Part shown: piece by piece, positions 1-7,116 of the stretch
Numbering within the stretch: the first letter of the stretch is position 1
Layout of the letters: each line of letters begins with the position of its first letter
NCBI GenBank assembly: GCA_041658465.1
Contig: JBBAAC010000073.1
Coordinates: forward strand, 1-10,523
From: JAJZQH01 sp041658465
GTDB lineage: Bacteria > UBA10199 > 2-02-FULL-44-16 > JAAZCA01
Length of the DNA stretch: 10,523 nt
Reading direction: 5' to 3'
Program-made: the position numbers and the translations under genes
The notes under the pieces: model-generated
What the model saw: only the letters and a program-made list of their open reading frames with translations
What the model was told of the DNA's origin: nothing
Database searches by the model: none

Positions 1-21
1 CCACCATGGCGACTGCGTATC

Positions 22-68
22 CGGGCGGGGGTATCACAACCCCCGCCCGAGGCCGACCGCTTTCGGTC
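22..68 (+). terminator. Tandem GC hairpins, possible terminator of an upstream gene
   Basis: Bases 22-31 (CGGGCGGGGG) pair perfectly with 40-49 (CCCCCGCCCG) around an 8-base loop, giving a very stable 10-bp stem. A second stem, GACCG (55-59) with CGGTC (64-68), follows directly. There is no run of T after either stem, so a classical intrinsic terminator is not fully supported. The window begins with CCACCA, which would fit the 3' end of a tRNA or tmRNA gene lying just outside, but six bases are not enough to claim it. Confidence 0.35.
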
Positions 69-69
69 A

Positions 70-293
70 TTCTAACGGTGGATTTCCCGCCGATGCGGTC
101 CCCATTGCTCGAAGCCTGCCGCAGGTCACCGCTCGCTCCGTGCCAGTATCGCTTCCCGTAGCATCGCAATAAACGTGGAAACCCCGCTTGCTGCGCGCCT
201 CTACGCGGGTTCTATCATGGCGCATGACGAGCGGGGTCCCCAGCCCAGCTTCGAGCAATGGGGACCGCGGTGGCAGGTGATTCGCCGTTAGCC
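70..293. repeat. Imperfect 65-bp inverted repeat with a perfect 21-bp core
   Basis: The arm 70-134 matches the reverse complement of 229-293 at about 47 of 65 positions by hand alignment. It includes a perfect 21-bp block, 95-115 against 248-268 (core GGTCCCCATTGCTCGAAGC). The outer ends also match: CTAACGG at 72-78 against CCGTTAG at 286-292. The spacer of roughly 94 bases (135-228) contains a further imperfect dyad, CCCCGCT (182-188) with AGCGGGG (230-236), which would compete with the second repeat. The arrangement could fold as a long cruciform or RNA stem. It fits a MITE-like remnant or a structured RNA; no transposase or recombinase is visible nearby. Confidence 0.7.
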
Positions 294-352
294 TTATAAG
301 CTGACTTAGACTCGGTGTCGGCTTGCGAGATGATGGGCTGGGGACCCCGCTC
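229..352. repeat. Second inverted repeat, sharing an arm with the first
   Basis: GAGCGGGGTCCCCAGCCCA at 229-247 is perfectly inverted at 334-352. The similarity continues inward with mismatches, so 229-258 matches the reverse complement of 323-352 at about 26 of 30 positions. The left arm directly abuts and partly shares the right arm of the first inverted repeat. Three related units therefore lie in the order forward (70-134), reverse (229-293), forward (323-352). The middle unit can pair with either flank, giving two mutually exclusive hairpins. Confidence 0.7.
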
Positions 353-421
353 TTGCAGTGGCGATGGGCGACGAAAGAGAGGATGCCTGCCGCGGGTCTT
401 CGCGTGTTTTTCGGAAGGCAA

Positions 422-450
422 TTGCAGAGAATAGCCTTAGCTGGTATTAA
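422..450 (+). promoter_or_regulatory. Sigma-70-like promoter for the AI-2E family permease
   Basis: TTGCAG (422-427) and TATTAA (445-450) are separated by 17 bases, with TG at 442-443 forming an extended -10. Transcription would start near 457, leaving a leader of about 25 bases that contains the GGAGG ribosome binding site of the permease. Spacing and fit are good, but the call rests on consensus only. Confidence 0.5.
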
Positions 451-481
451 ATATCAGAGTTAAGCACTGGGGGAGGTAGAG

Positions 482-1570
482 ATGACTCCGAAGACGGCGC
501 GCACTGCGTTCATCATATTCTTCATGGCCCTCGTGGCCGCGTTTCTCTACATGGCCGCTCCGCTCATGAAGGGCGCGTTCCTCGCCTTTGTGATCGCCGT
601 GCTCTTCTATCCGCTCTATCTGCTGATCTTGCGAATCTTCAGGCAGCACAATTACCTGACGGCGGTGGTCACCGCAGTCATCTGTTTCGCCATAGTGCTG
701 CTGCCCCTCTCGCTGGTGATCATACTGCTCGTGACAAAGCTGGTGGGTTTCGTCACGGGCCTGGCCGCAGAGATCCAGTCCGGTCAGTTCGATCCGATCA
801 TACAGTCGGCCGGCCAGACGATCGACAGGTGGATGGCCATGCTGCCGGGTGGATCCGACATGACAGTGGATCTGCGCAACGCGATCCTCACCGGAGTAAG
901 GGAGGCCGGCGCATTCCTCTACCAGTTCTCGCCCCACGTGCTCGCCAAGACCGCAGGCTTTGCGTTCGACGTGGTGATCCTGGCGATCTTCCTCGTTGTA
1001 TTCTTTGCCGAGGGCGCGAATCTCTTCGCGTGGCTCATCCAGAGCCTGCCGATGTCGGCCTCCTACCAGCGGGAGATATCGCGCGATATCCGCACGATGA
1101 TCTCAGCACTCCTGCTCGGCATGATAGGCACAGCCCTCGCGCAGGGCCTGCTCATCGGGCTGGGCATCTGGATCGCCGGATTCACTAACGCCCTGATGTG
1201 GGGGGTGATCGCGATACTCGCGGCCTTTATACCGATAGTAGGCGCTGCGCTGGGATACCTTGGGGCAACCGCGGTGCTTGCGGCAATGGGGCGATGGGAG
1301 GCGGCGACCGCCTTCTTCATCTACGGCATCGCGATCGTCTCCAGCGTGGACAACGTGCTAAGGCCCATGCTCATGGGAAGCCGCGTGCGCGTGCATCCGA
1401 TTCTGTTGTTCATCGCCCTGCTCGGAGGGGTGAGGCTCTTTGGCGCGATCGGCGTGATCGCCGGCCCGGTGCTGCTGGCGGTATTTCTGGCCTCGCTTCG
1501 GATCTACAAACGCGAATTTGCGGCAATCGAAGCCCCGGATCACCGCCACGCGACAAATACCGCTATCTGA
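482..1570 (+). CDS. AI-2E family transporter (PerM/UPF0118-type permease)
   Basis: This is a 362-residue polytopic inner-membrane protein. It starts with two close hydrophobic segments (about 8-27 and 31-50), then one at 60-90, a soluble loop at about 95-150, one at 155-177, and a cluster of helices from about 205 to 340. Family hallmarks are FIPIVGA (249-255), VDNVLRP (289-295) and the closing ALLGGVRLFGAIGVIAGPV stretch (312-330). Length matches the family (about 350). Members are named for the E. coli autoinducer-2 exporter TqsA, but many move other solutes or ions and the substrate here is unknown. The start is fixed by GGAGG at 472-476, five bases upstream. The gene has its own promoter and its 3' end overlaps the opposing lipoprotein gene by 31 bases. 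Confidence 0.93.
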   Translation: MTPKTARTAFIIFFMALVAAFLYMAAPLMKGAFLAFVIAVLFYPLYLLILRIFRQHNYLTAVVTAVICFAIVLLPLSLVIILLVTKLVGFVTGLAAEIQSGQFDPIIQSAGQTIDRWMAMLPGGSDMTVDLRNAILTGVREAGAFLYQFSPHVLAKTAGFAFDVVILAIFLVVFFAEGANLFAWLIQSLPMSASYQREISRDIRTMISALLLGMIGTALAQGLLIGLGIWIAGFTNALMWGVIAILAAFIPIVGAALGYLGATAVLAAMGRWEAATAFFIYGIAIVSSVDNVLRPMLMGSRVRVHPILLFIALLGGVRLFGAIGVIAGPVLLAVFLASLRIYKREFAAIEAPDHRHATNTAI

Positions 1571-3186
1571 GGCGCGGTCATGTTCGTGAGCGGCGTGACT
1601 GCGGAGCCATCGGTCTTCGCCAGCGCGACGTTAGCTGAGGTGACGGTCGGCGTCCCGGTATTGACCATCTGCGTGAAGGCCATCTGCGTCCCGTCGTCAA
1701 ACCACTGCGCGACGTTCAACCCCAATTCCATAAACAAGGGATGCGCAAAGACCAGGGTACCGCCGGTAAAGCCGGTGATGTCCCTGACACCGCTTCCATC
1801 GCGATTCGCCACGTACAAATTCACCGGCCCATTGTCCATATCGTCGTAGATATACGCTACCTTTGTGCCGTCGGGAGACCATGCCCATGGCCCAGCCCAT
1901 CCCTGATTCGTGCCCGATGAGTTCGTCAGGCGCGTAAGCGTGGCGCCATCGGCGCTGACCAGATACACATCCGGGACGGTGTCGCCGCCTACATCGAAGA
2001 GAAACATCGTGATCAGCTGTGTGCCATCCGGCGAATAGGCCCACGGGATGATGATGCGACCCGCTTCCTCCGGAACGATCGTCTGCTGCCCGCTGCCGTC
2101 CACGTTCACGGCAGACAGGCCGATGCCGGCTGCACCAGCGCCTGAGCCATAGCAGATTTTCTTACCGTCTGGAGAAAAGGTCGGGTACCAGGCAACGCTT
2201 CCTGGCGCGGCAGCAGTGATCTTTGTATTGCTCGTCCCGTCGATGTTCATGACATATATATCAATAGGCAGGATAGTGAGATCGCCCAGATTGCCCGCCG
2301 CATATGCGAGCTTCGTTCCATCCCTTGAGATTTCAAGGCCGGGAGGAACTACCGAGACATCGGCCCCCATGCTCGCCACATTCGTCAGATTGGCGAAACC
2401 GGTCTTGTCCGGCCCGATCGATCCGATGTCAAACACGTCCGAGCCGCCCGCCCGGAAGAGGAAGAAGATCCGGGAGCCATCGGACGCCCACTTGAGGGAC
2501 ATGACCTCGTAATTCGGCGCGCCATCCGTGAGATTTGTTATTCCAGTGCCGTCCGCGTTCATCACGTAGAGATCGCTGATCTCATTCGGGCTCGTGCCCG
2601 CGGTGACGATAAATGCAATTCTTGAGAAATCCGGCGACCAGGCCGCAACGCCGCTGGCCGTTCCCGTCGCCTCGTCCGTGTAGGCAGTCAGCTGCGTCTG
2701 GCTCGATCCGTCTGGATTCATGCTCCATATATTGATGGGAGCGGAGGACGGATCCGTCGAAGTTATATATAGAAAGGGAGCCTGCTGAGTAGTAAAGGTC
2801 GAGACGAAGTTTGAGGCCGCGGCCTTCGTCATCACGCTTGTCGTAACCGTGAAGGTGTAGAGCGCCCCGGCCTGCATCGGGAGTGTGGGCGTGAAGGTCA
2901 CGGTCCTCGATGTCGCGTCATAAATGATTGCGCCCTCGACGTTTGCGGTACCGTTCGCGCGCGTGAGCGTGATGTTGGCGGGGATGACCGTTGTCTGATC
3001 GATATCCTTGCTGAACGTCACGGTGATCGCCTGAGTAACCGGGATGCCCGTAGCGCCGTTGGCCGGATTCACCGCTGTGAGCGAGTTGACCGCGGGCTCG
3101 GGACCGTCGCTGCCGCAGGAGTGCAGAAAACCGCCCATGATCGCCGCGACGAGGATAATTGCTAGTATGCGTGATTGGTTCTTCAT
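1540..3186 (-). CDS. Lipoprotein with Ig-like domain and TolB-like beta-propeller
   Basis: This is a predicted exported lipoprotein of 548 residues. The N-terminus is basic then hydrophobic and ends in a lipobox LHSC with Cys24; His at -2 is unusual. Residues 33-133 form a bacterial Ig-like domain of the SbsA/Big_5 type (NPANGATGIPVTQAITVTFS, then NITLTR and a VTFTPTLPMQAGALYTFTV region). Residues 136-548 carry repeated PD40/TolB blades. SPDG-type turns occur near 184, 235, 287, 338, 385, 437 and 497, each followed by a hydrophobic strand, and N-x-DG-[ST] turns near 157, 210, 314, 361, 411, 461 and 525. This fits a propeller of about seven blades. Such proteins bind proteins or glycans at the envelope; the ligand is unknown. 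No Pal or Tol genes are nearby, so it is not TolB itself. The residue after Cys is Gly, which by the E. coli rule favours the outer membrane. Translation is probably coupled to the transketolase-like gene by an ATGA overlap, with GGGGG at 3191-3195. Confidence 0.88.
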   Translation of the reverse strand: MKNQSRILAIILVAAIMGGFLHSCGSDGPEPAVNSLTAVNPANGATGIPVTQAITVTFSKDIDQTTVIPANITLTRANGTANVEGAIIYDATSRTVTFTPTLPMQAGALYTFTVTTSVMTKAAASNFVSTFTTQQAPFLYITSTDPSSAPINIWSMNPDGSSQTQLTAYTDEATGTASGVAAWSPDFSRIAFIVTAGTSPNEISDLYVMNADGTGITNLTDGAPNYEVMSLKWASDGSRIFFLFRAGGSDVFDIGSIGPDKTGFANLTNVASMGADVSVVPPGLEISRDGTKLAYAAGNLGDLTILPIDIYVMNIDGTSNTKITAAAPGSVAWYPTFSPDGKKICYGSGAGAAGIGLSAVNVDGSGQQTIVPEEAGRIIIPWAYSPDGTQLITMFLFDVGGDTVPDVYLVSADGATLTRLTNSSGTNQGWAGPWAWSPDGTKVAYIYDDMDNGPVNLYVANRDGSGVRDITGFTGGTLVFAHPLFMELGLNVAQWFDDGTQMAFTQMVNTGTPTVTSANVALAKTDGSAVTPLTNMTAPQIAVFVAWR

Positions 3187-5546
3187 CTGGCCCCCTTCAC
3201 ATACTTCATCACGGCCTTGAACTGGCTCTCGCCGTCAAGCCCCGCCTCTTCGAGTACCATGTCCGCCTGTCCGCTGCCGAGGTAGTGGCCGTGCTGGAAC
3301 GGATGCAGGGTCATCGATCTTCCAAAAGCGCCTGGCACCCAGCGGAACATCGTGGGCAAAGTGAACCCCGTAATACCCATCGCCTCCCTCGCGCGCGACT
3401 CCGGGAAGATCCGCTCCTGCTCGGAGCGCGGGAGCAGGTCAAAGAGCTCGGCGCTCGAGACGTAGTAGATATTGAGGTCGATGCCTTGCTTCAAGAGCAA
3501 GGGCAACGCCTGATTCATGAACGCATAGGTGACGCCGCTCTCCTGCAGCACGATCGTTCCGTCGCCCTTGTTCGCGGCGCCCCTCAGCAGATATAACCCC
3601 TGCGAGGACTGCTGCGCCGGCGCGAGTTTTTGTGCATCGCGGTCGAACACGGTTTCGTTTGGCCTCGTGACAAAAGGCGCAATTATCGCTGGTCTCCGCG
3701 CGAGCGCGGTCGCGAGCAGCGGCCAGACCTCCTGCGGGTCCCACGGCGTCAGCGTGATAGCCGTGCCGAGCGGAAAGTTTTCCTGCAGCAGCTGCAGCGC
3801 CTGCGGATCCGCGTGCGTAGGGCCGTCCTCTCCCGTCTTGAGACCCGCGTGGGCGCAGATCATGATGAACGGCCTGTACGGTTCCTTTGTCGCCTGCTCG
3901 CGCGCCTGGTTGCCGATCGCGTGGAGCCTCGCCGCGATGTGGCCGAGCGGCGCTATGAAGGCGCCGTAAGAGGAGCCGACTCCGATGTGGCGGCCGAAGC
4001 TCGACAGCCCGCCGAGCACGCCCGATATCGCGTCCTCGCAGATGCCGCCTATGGAGAGGAGTCTGGATTCAGGATTTGTATTCGCGTTGTAGAAGCCTTC
4101 CGGAAAACCGGCGCCGACTACGTTGGTATTCGTGGAGCTCAAGAGATCCGCCGCTGCCGCGAGGATCGCACCCCCCGAACCCCTGTTGAGATAATTGAGG
4201 GCGCGCCCCAGCTCGTTGCGCAGCGTAGTGGACGAGCCGGGCTTGAGCCTGAGTTCCTCGGGGGTATTCCTCATCCCTTTGGATGAGAGTTCGTACACGG
4301 ACTCGACGCGAGGGGCGCTGTTTCGCGGCTTGCGATCGAGCCTCTCCAGCCGATCCTTTGCCGCTGCAATTCTTGAACCCAGCACCCTTGTGGCGTCGCT
4401 GCTCTTCTCCACAGAATTGCGCACGACGGAGAGCGCTTCCCAGAAGCACTGCTCCATGATCGCCTGATCGTCCTCCCCCTTCTGGCAGCGGATGTCGCCC
4501 GACTCGCACCTGGGAAGCGACCCGCCGAACTTCTGGATGAGCGGCTTGAGCGCATCGTAGAACCCGGATGAGCAGAGCTTGTGGCCCGCGCCGTGCGATG
4601 CCCTTCCCTCTATTCCGTACTTCCATCCCTTGATCGTGCGATAGACTATGGCTGTGGGCTGGCCGTTCTCCATTCCCGCCGCCCGCCTCTGCGCGGTTAT
4701 GATCTGCTGGAAGTCCATGCCGTTCGGCACGTAGATCACGTTCCAGTCGTGAAGATAGCAAAACTCCATGGGATTCCACTGCACGTATTCTCCGGGCGTT
4801 TCGCCGTCGCGGCAGACGCGGTTGGAGTCTATCGAGGCCTGATTCCAGTCGACGTGCAGAATTGCGTTGCCGAGCGACGACGTGCCCGCAGCGGCGAGCG
4901 CCTCCGAGACCCGGCCTGGCGTCATGCCTCCCTCGCCCTCCACGATATGCACGCGCGGCGCGGCCTTGCCGTAGTAGTCGGCGGCGCCGAGCGCCAGCCC
5001 CAGCGACGCTGCTAAGCCCACGCCGGACGCGCCCGTCGAGAGGCGGATAAAAGGGGTGGAGGGCGTGGGGTGCCCGTCGAGAGGCTTCGAGTTGAACTTC
5101 GAAAAGAGGGGCGTCCTTGTCACGGGGTTTCTGCGGAAGCCGAGGAGGTCTTCGAGCCGCAGCTGATGCTTGATGTCGTGCGGCAGGAGCGCGGGTACTG
5201 CGGCCTTCGCCACTTCGGTGCGCAGGGCCCACATGGAATAGAGGCCGAGCGCCTTGTGCCCCGCGCCGTATGAGATGATGTCGGCATCCATCCTATCGGG
5301 ATTCGAGAGGTCGTAGTCCAGGGTATCGTAGAGCAGCCCCGCCACAAAGCGGCCTGAGGATATCGATCCGCCGGGGTGGCCCGACGTGGGGACGTAGTTG
5401 TACATGACCGCGCAGAGGGATCTGTAGATCATGTCGAGCGTCTCGAACGCAGCCAGCTCTTCGTCGGAGAGGGGCGGCTTTGTCACCATCGTTTCATCGG
5501 CTATGTCGATGTAGATCCCGCGGCGCGGGCCAAAATTAAATGACAT
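3183..5546 (-). CDS. Transketolase-like thiamine diphosphate enzyme
   Basis: This single-chain ThDP enzyme of 787 residues would transfer two-carbon ketol units between sugar phosphates if it is a true transketolase. The N-terminal PP domain has SGHPGG (55-60), GAGHKALGLY (94-103) and the cofactor motif from GEG (204-206) to N235. The pyrimidine-binding domain has the catalytic-type Glu in GICE (E504) and GEDGPTH (572-578); a C-terminal transketolase domain covers about 650-787. Two things are odd. The usual GDG that begins the ThDP motif is GEG, and the chain is longer than the typical 620-690, mainly through a linker at about 335-450. AGGAG at 5553-5557 sets the start. The aminotransferase lies 153 bases upstream and the lipoprotein overlaps downstream. 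A relative acting on another keto acid or sugar is possible, so I give no gene symbol. Confidence 0.88.
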   Translation of the reverse strand: MSFNFGPRRGIYIDIADETMVTKPPLSDEELAAFETLDMIYRSLCAVMYNYVPTSGHPGGSISSGRFVAGLLYDTLDYDLSNPDRMDADIISYGAGHKALGLYSMWALRTEVAKAAVPALLPHDIKHQLRLEDLLGFRRNPVTRTPLFSKFNSKPLDGHPTPSTPFIRLSTGASGVGLAASLGLALGAADYYGKAAPRVHIVEGEGGMTPGRVSEALAAAGTSSLGNAILHVDWNQASIDSNRVCRDGETPGEYVQWNPMEFCYLHDWNVIYVPNGMDFQQIITAQRRAAGMENGQPTAIVYRTIKGWKYGIEGRASHGAGHKLCSSGFYDALKPLIQKFGGSLPRCESGDIRCQKGEDDQAIMEQCFWEALSVVRNSVEKSSDATRVLGSRIAAAKDRLERLDRKPRNSAPRVESVYELSSKGMRNTPEELRLKPGSSTTLRNELGRALNYLNRGSGGAILAAAADLLSSTNTNVVGAGFPEGFYNANTNPESRLLSIGGICEDAISGVLGGLSSFGRHIGVGSSYGAFIAPLGHIAARLHAIGNQAREQATKEPYRPFIMICAHAGLKTGEDGPTHADPQALQLLQENFPLGTAITLTPWDPQEVWPLLATALARRPAIIAPFVTRPNETVFDRDAQKLAPAQQSSQGLYLLRGAANKGDGTIVLQESGVTYAFMNQALPLLLKQGIDLNIYYVSSAELFDLLPRSEQERIFPESRAREAMGITGFTLPTMFRWVPGAFGRSMTLHPFQHGHYLGSGQADMVLEEAGLDGESQFKAVMKYVKGAR

Positions 5547-5567
5547 GGTAAACTCCTGTTCATCAAG

Positions 5568-5695
5568 CCCCTCCCCTTTTGTAAGGGGAGGGAAAGGGTG
5601 GGGTAGATCCAGTACGAATCAACGATCTACCCTCCCTAACCCTCCCTTACAAAGGGAGGGAATGTGTTTGGAAAACACCCTCTACAAAGGAGGGG
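5568..5695. repeat. Palindromic REP/MITE-like element between genes
   Basis: Two arms, 5568-5609 and 5624-5661, are imperfect inverted copies of each other. Each ends inward in GTAGATC or GATCTAC around a 14-base centre. Each arm folds internally: CCCCTCCCC (5568-5576) with GGGGAGGG (5585-5592), and CCCTCCCTT (5640-5648) with AAGGGAGGG (5652-5660). A third, degenerate copy (CCCTC, TACAAAGG, AGGGGG) lies at 5678-5695. The element begins four bases past the aminotransferase stop and ends just before the ribosome binding site of the transketolase-like gene. Short palindromes of this composition are common dispersed repeats in environmental bacterial genomes. Here the element could also end transcription or stabilise an upstream mRNA 3' end. 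No transposase is encoded. Confidence 0.75.
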
Positions 5696-5699
5696 GATA

Positions 5700-6998
5700 T
5701 TAATAAAGCCTTTTGCCTTCGCGTATGAATGCTGCAAACCCATCCTTGTCTTCGACTGCCTTTGCGATGCGCGCAAGCCCCTCGCGCAGGTCGTCGATCC
5801 CGGTGGCAATGGAGATGCGCAGGAAATGCATTCCTTCCGTGCCGATCCTGCCGAACGACTTGCGGTCCATCGTGGCTACCTGATAGCGGAAGAGCAGGAA
5901 GAGCTGGAAGAGGGTGGACGGGCTTGTCCTCTTCTTAACCTCCGCCGGCAGCGCCTCGTATGCGCTGACAGCGCCGATCTCCCTGCATGCGCCGCCGACA
6001 TTCGGGAAGACGTAGAACGCTCCCTTCGGCTTCTGGCAGGTGATGCCCGGTATGGCATTGAGCCCCTTGACCACTACGTCGCGCCTCTCCTGGAACGCGG
6101 CGTTCATCCGGCTTATCTCAGGCAGACTCTGCTCGGATTCGATCGCTACCTTGGCGCCCATCTGGTTATACGCGGGAACGCATGAGAAGTAGTTGATGTT
6201 GAGATTCTTGAATATGGCCGCCTCTTCGACGGTAGGGAAGATCGCCCAGCCGACGCGCCCGCCTGTCCAGGAATAGGTCTTGGACACCCCGGAGACGATG
6301 ATCGTGCGTTCGGCCATGCCTGGAATAGAGGCGATGGAGTGGTGCCTGCTGCCGTCGAAGAGGATGTTCTCGTATACCTCGTCCGAATAGACGCGTATAT
6401 CGGCGGACGCCTTGCGCTTGATTACCTCCGCGATCTCGCGGAGCTGGTCTTCAGTCGCCACTCCCCCGGTCGGGTTCGACGGGAAGTTGATGAAGATGAG
6501 CTTTGTGCGCGCGCTGATCAGCGGTTCCAGCTCCTTGCCCGTGAAGCTGAAATCTTCTTCCTCGCGCAGGTGGAGCGGTACCGGGATCGCGCCGACGTAG
6601 GACGTGAAGGACTCGTAGATAGGGAAGCCGGGTGAAGGGTAGATTACCTCATCGCCCGGGTCGCAGTACGTCTGCTGGCACAGGCCGATCGGCGGCTTGG
6701 CGCCCGGAAAGACGACGACGCGATCCGGCGTTATCTTGATGCGTCGTCTTTCGCCGACGTCCTTAGCGATCGCCTCGCGAAGCGGGAGGATTCCCTGCGG
6801 ATCGCAATAGTGCGTGAGGTCGTTGTCGATCTGACGCTTCACCTCTTCGCGGATGTGTTTCGGGAGCGCGAAGTCCGGTTCGCCGATGTTGCATTTGATT
6901 ACGCGATGGCCCGAGCGCTCCACCTCCGCAATATAGGGGCCGATCTTGAATGCATTTTCAGTATCAATCCTTCCGGCGCGTTTGGCATAGAGGGACAT
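5700..6998 (-). CDS. Class I/II pyridoxal-phosphate aminotransferase
   Basis: This is a 432-residue fold-type I aminotransferase, probably moving amino groups between an amino acid and a 2-oxo acid in the cytoplasm. Visible markers are GEPDF (39-43), NPTGG (175-179), YSDEVYE with D206 and Y209, the PLP lysine K240 in SGVSKTYSWTGGR, R248, and the C-terminal substrate-carboxylate Arg in FLRISIA (R394). The frame is open upstream to 7190. I start at 6998 because GGGAGGTGG lies just upstream (7003-7011), the family's N-terminus aligns from there, and a promoter sits at 7036-7064. Compared with usual aspartate aminotransferases (about 390-400) it carries an extra hydrophobic stretch at about 336-380, before the C-terminal Arg. 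I recognise the TSPSTxFQxFL and ATMDRKSFGRIG pattern as belonging to a subfamily, not as a frameshift. Substrate is not determined. Confidence 0.92.
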   Translation of the reverse strand: MSLYAKRAGRIDTENAFKIGPYIAEVERSGHRVIKCNIGEPDFALPKHIREEVKRQIDNDLTHYCDPQGILPLREAIAKDVGERRRIKITPDRVVVFPGAKPPIGLCQQTYCDPGDEVIYPSPGFPIYESFTSYVGAIPVPLHLREEEDFSFTGKELEPLISARTKLIFINFPSNPTGGVATEDQLREIAEVIKRKASADIRVYSDEVYENILFDGSRHHSIASIPGMAERTIIVSGVSKTYSWTGGRVGWAIFPTVEEAAIFKNLNINYFSCVPAYNQMGAKVAIESEQSLPEISRMNAAFQERRDVVVKGLNAIPGITCQKPKGAFYVFPNVGGACREIGAVSAYEALPAEVKKRTSPSTLFQLFLLFRYQVATMDRKSFGRIGTEGMHFLRISIATGIDDLREGLARIAKAVEDKDGFAAFIREGKRLY

Positions 6999-7035
6999 GA
7001 ACCACCTCCCGATTGTTGCGACGCTGCGGTGTCGA

Positions 7036-7064
7036 ACACTATCCAAGGGGATCACCCCAGTCAA
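7036..7064 (-). promoter_or_regulatory. Sigma-70-like promoter for the aminotransferase
   Basis: Read on the minus strand, TTGACT (7064-7059) and TAGTGT (7041-7036) are separated by exactly 17 bases. Transcription would begin near 7029, giving a leader of about 30 bases before the ATG at 6998 that includes the ribosome binding site. The spacer contains a small GGGG-TGAT-CCCC dyad that could be a regulator site or chance. This supports the shorter start of the aminotransferase. Confidence 0.45.
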
Positions 7065-7116
7065 CCCTTCGACTCGCTTGGGTTTGCACAGGGCGGGCCT
7101 TCGCGTTCGTGCGTCC

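Larger units (their letters stand above)
1..481. other. Gene-poor left-edge region rich in inverted repeats
   Basis: No open frame here looks like a real gene. The two short minus-strand frames (67-258 and 215-421) lack ribosome binding sites, have low-complexity composition and lie across the inverted repeats. The region holds a perfect GC hairpin (22-49), a second small hairpin (55-68), nested inverted repeats (70-352) and a 14-base near-perfect direct repeat GCCTGCCGCRGGTC (114-127 and 385-398). A promoter for the following permease occupies 422-450. From 353 to 421, apart from the second direct-repeat copy, I see nothing specific. The density of dyads suggests a structured RNA or a decayed repeat element rather than coding DNA; which of these cannot be settled by eye. 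Confidence 0.6.

Noticed and set aside
70..293. Integron attC site
   Set aside because: TTCTAAC (70-76) and GTTAGCC (287-293) loosely resemble inverse core and core sites, but they do not fit RYYYAAC/GTTRRRY, the span of 224 bases is too long, and no integrase or cassette is seen.
70..398. CRISPR array
   Set aside because: Repeats differ in orientation and spacing, units are not identical, and no cas gene is present.
67..421. Two small minus-strand frames (67-258 and 215-421) as peptide genes
   Set aside because: There is no ribosome binding site, no recognisable protein feature, and both are built over the inverted repeats.
1540..3186. TolB of the Tol-Pal system
   Set aside because: The propeller repeats are TolB-like, but the protein is a lipoprotein with an Ig-like domain and lacks the TolB N-terminal domain and the tol-pal gene neighbours.
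3630..4286. 218-codon plus-strand open frame
   Set aside because: It is antisense to the transketolase-like gene, Arg-rich, without a ribosome binding site or any recognisable domain.
4069..5232. Long open frame of 387 codons on the minus strand
   Set aside because: It is a second frame inside the transketolase-like gene, Arg/Ala/Gly-rich as expected for an out-of-frame reading of GC-rich DNA, and shows no family motif.
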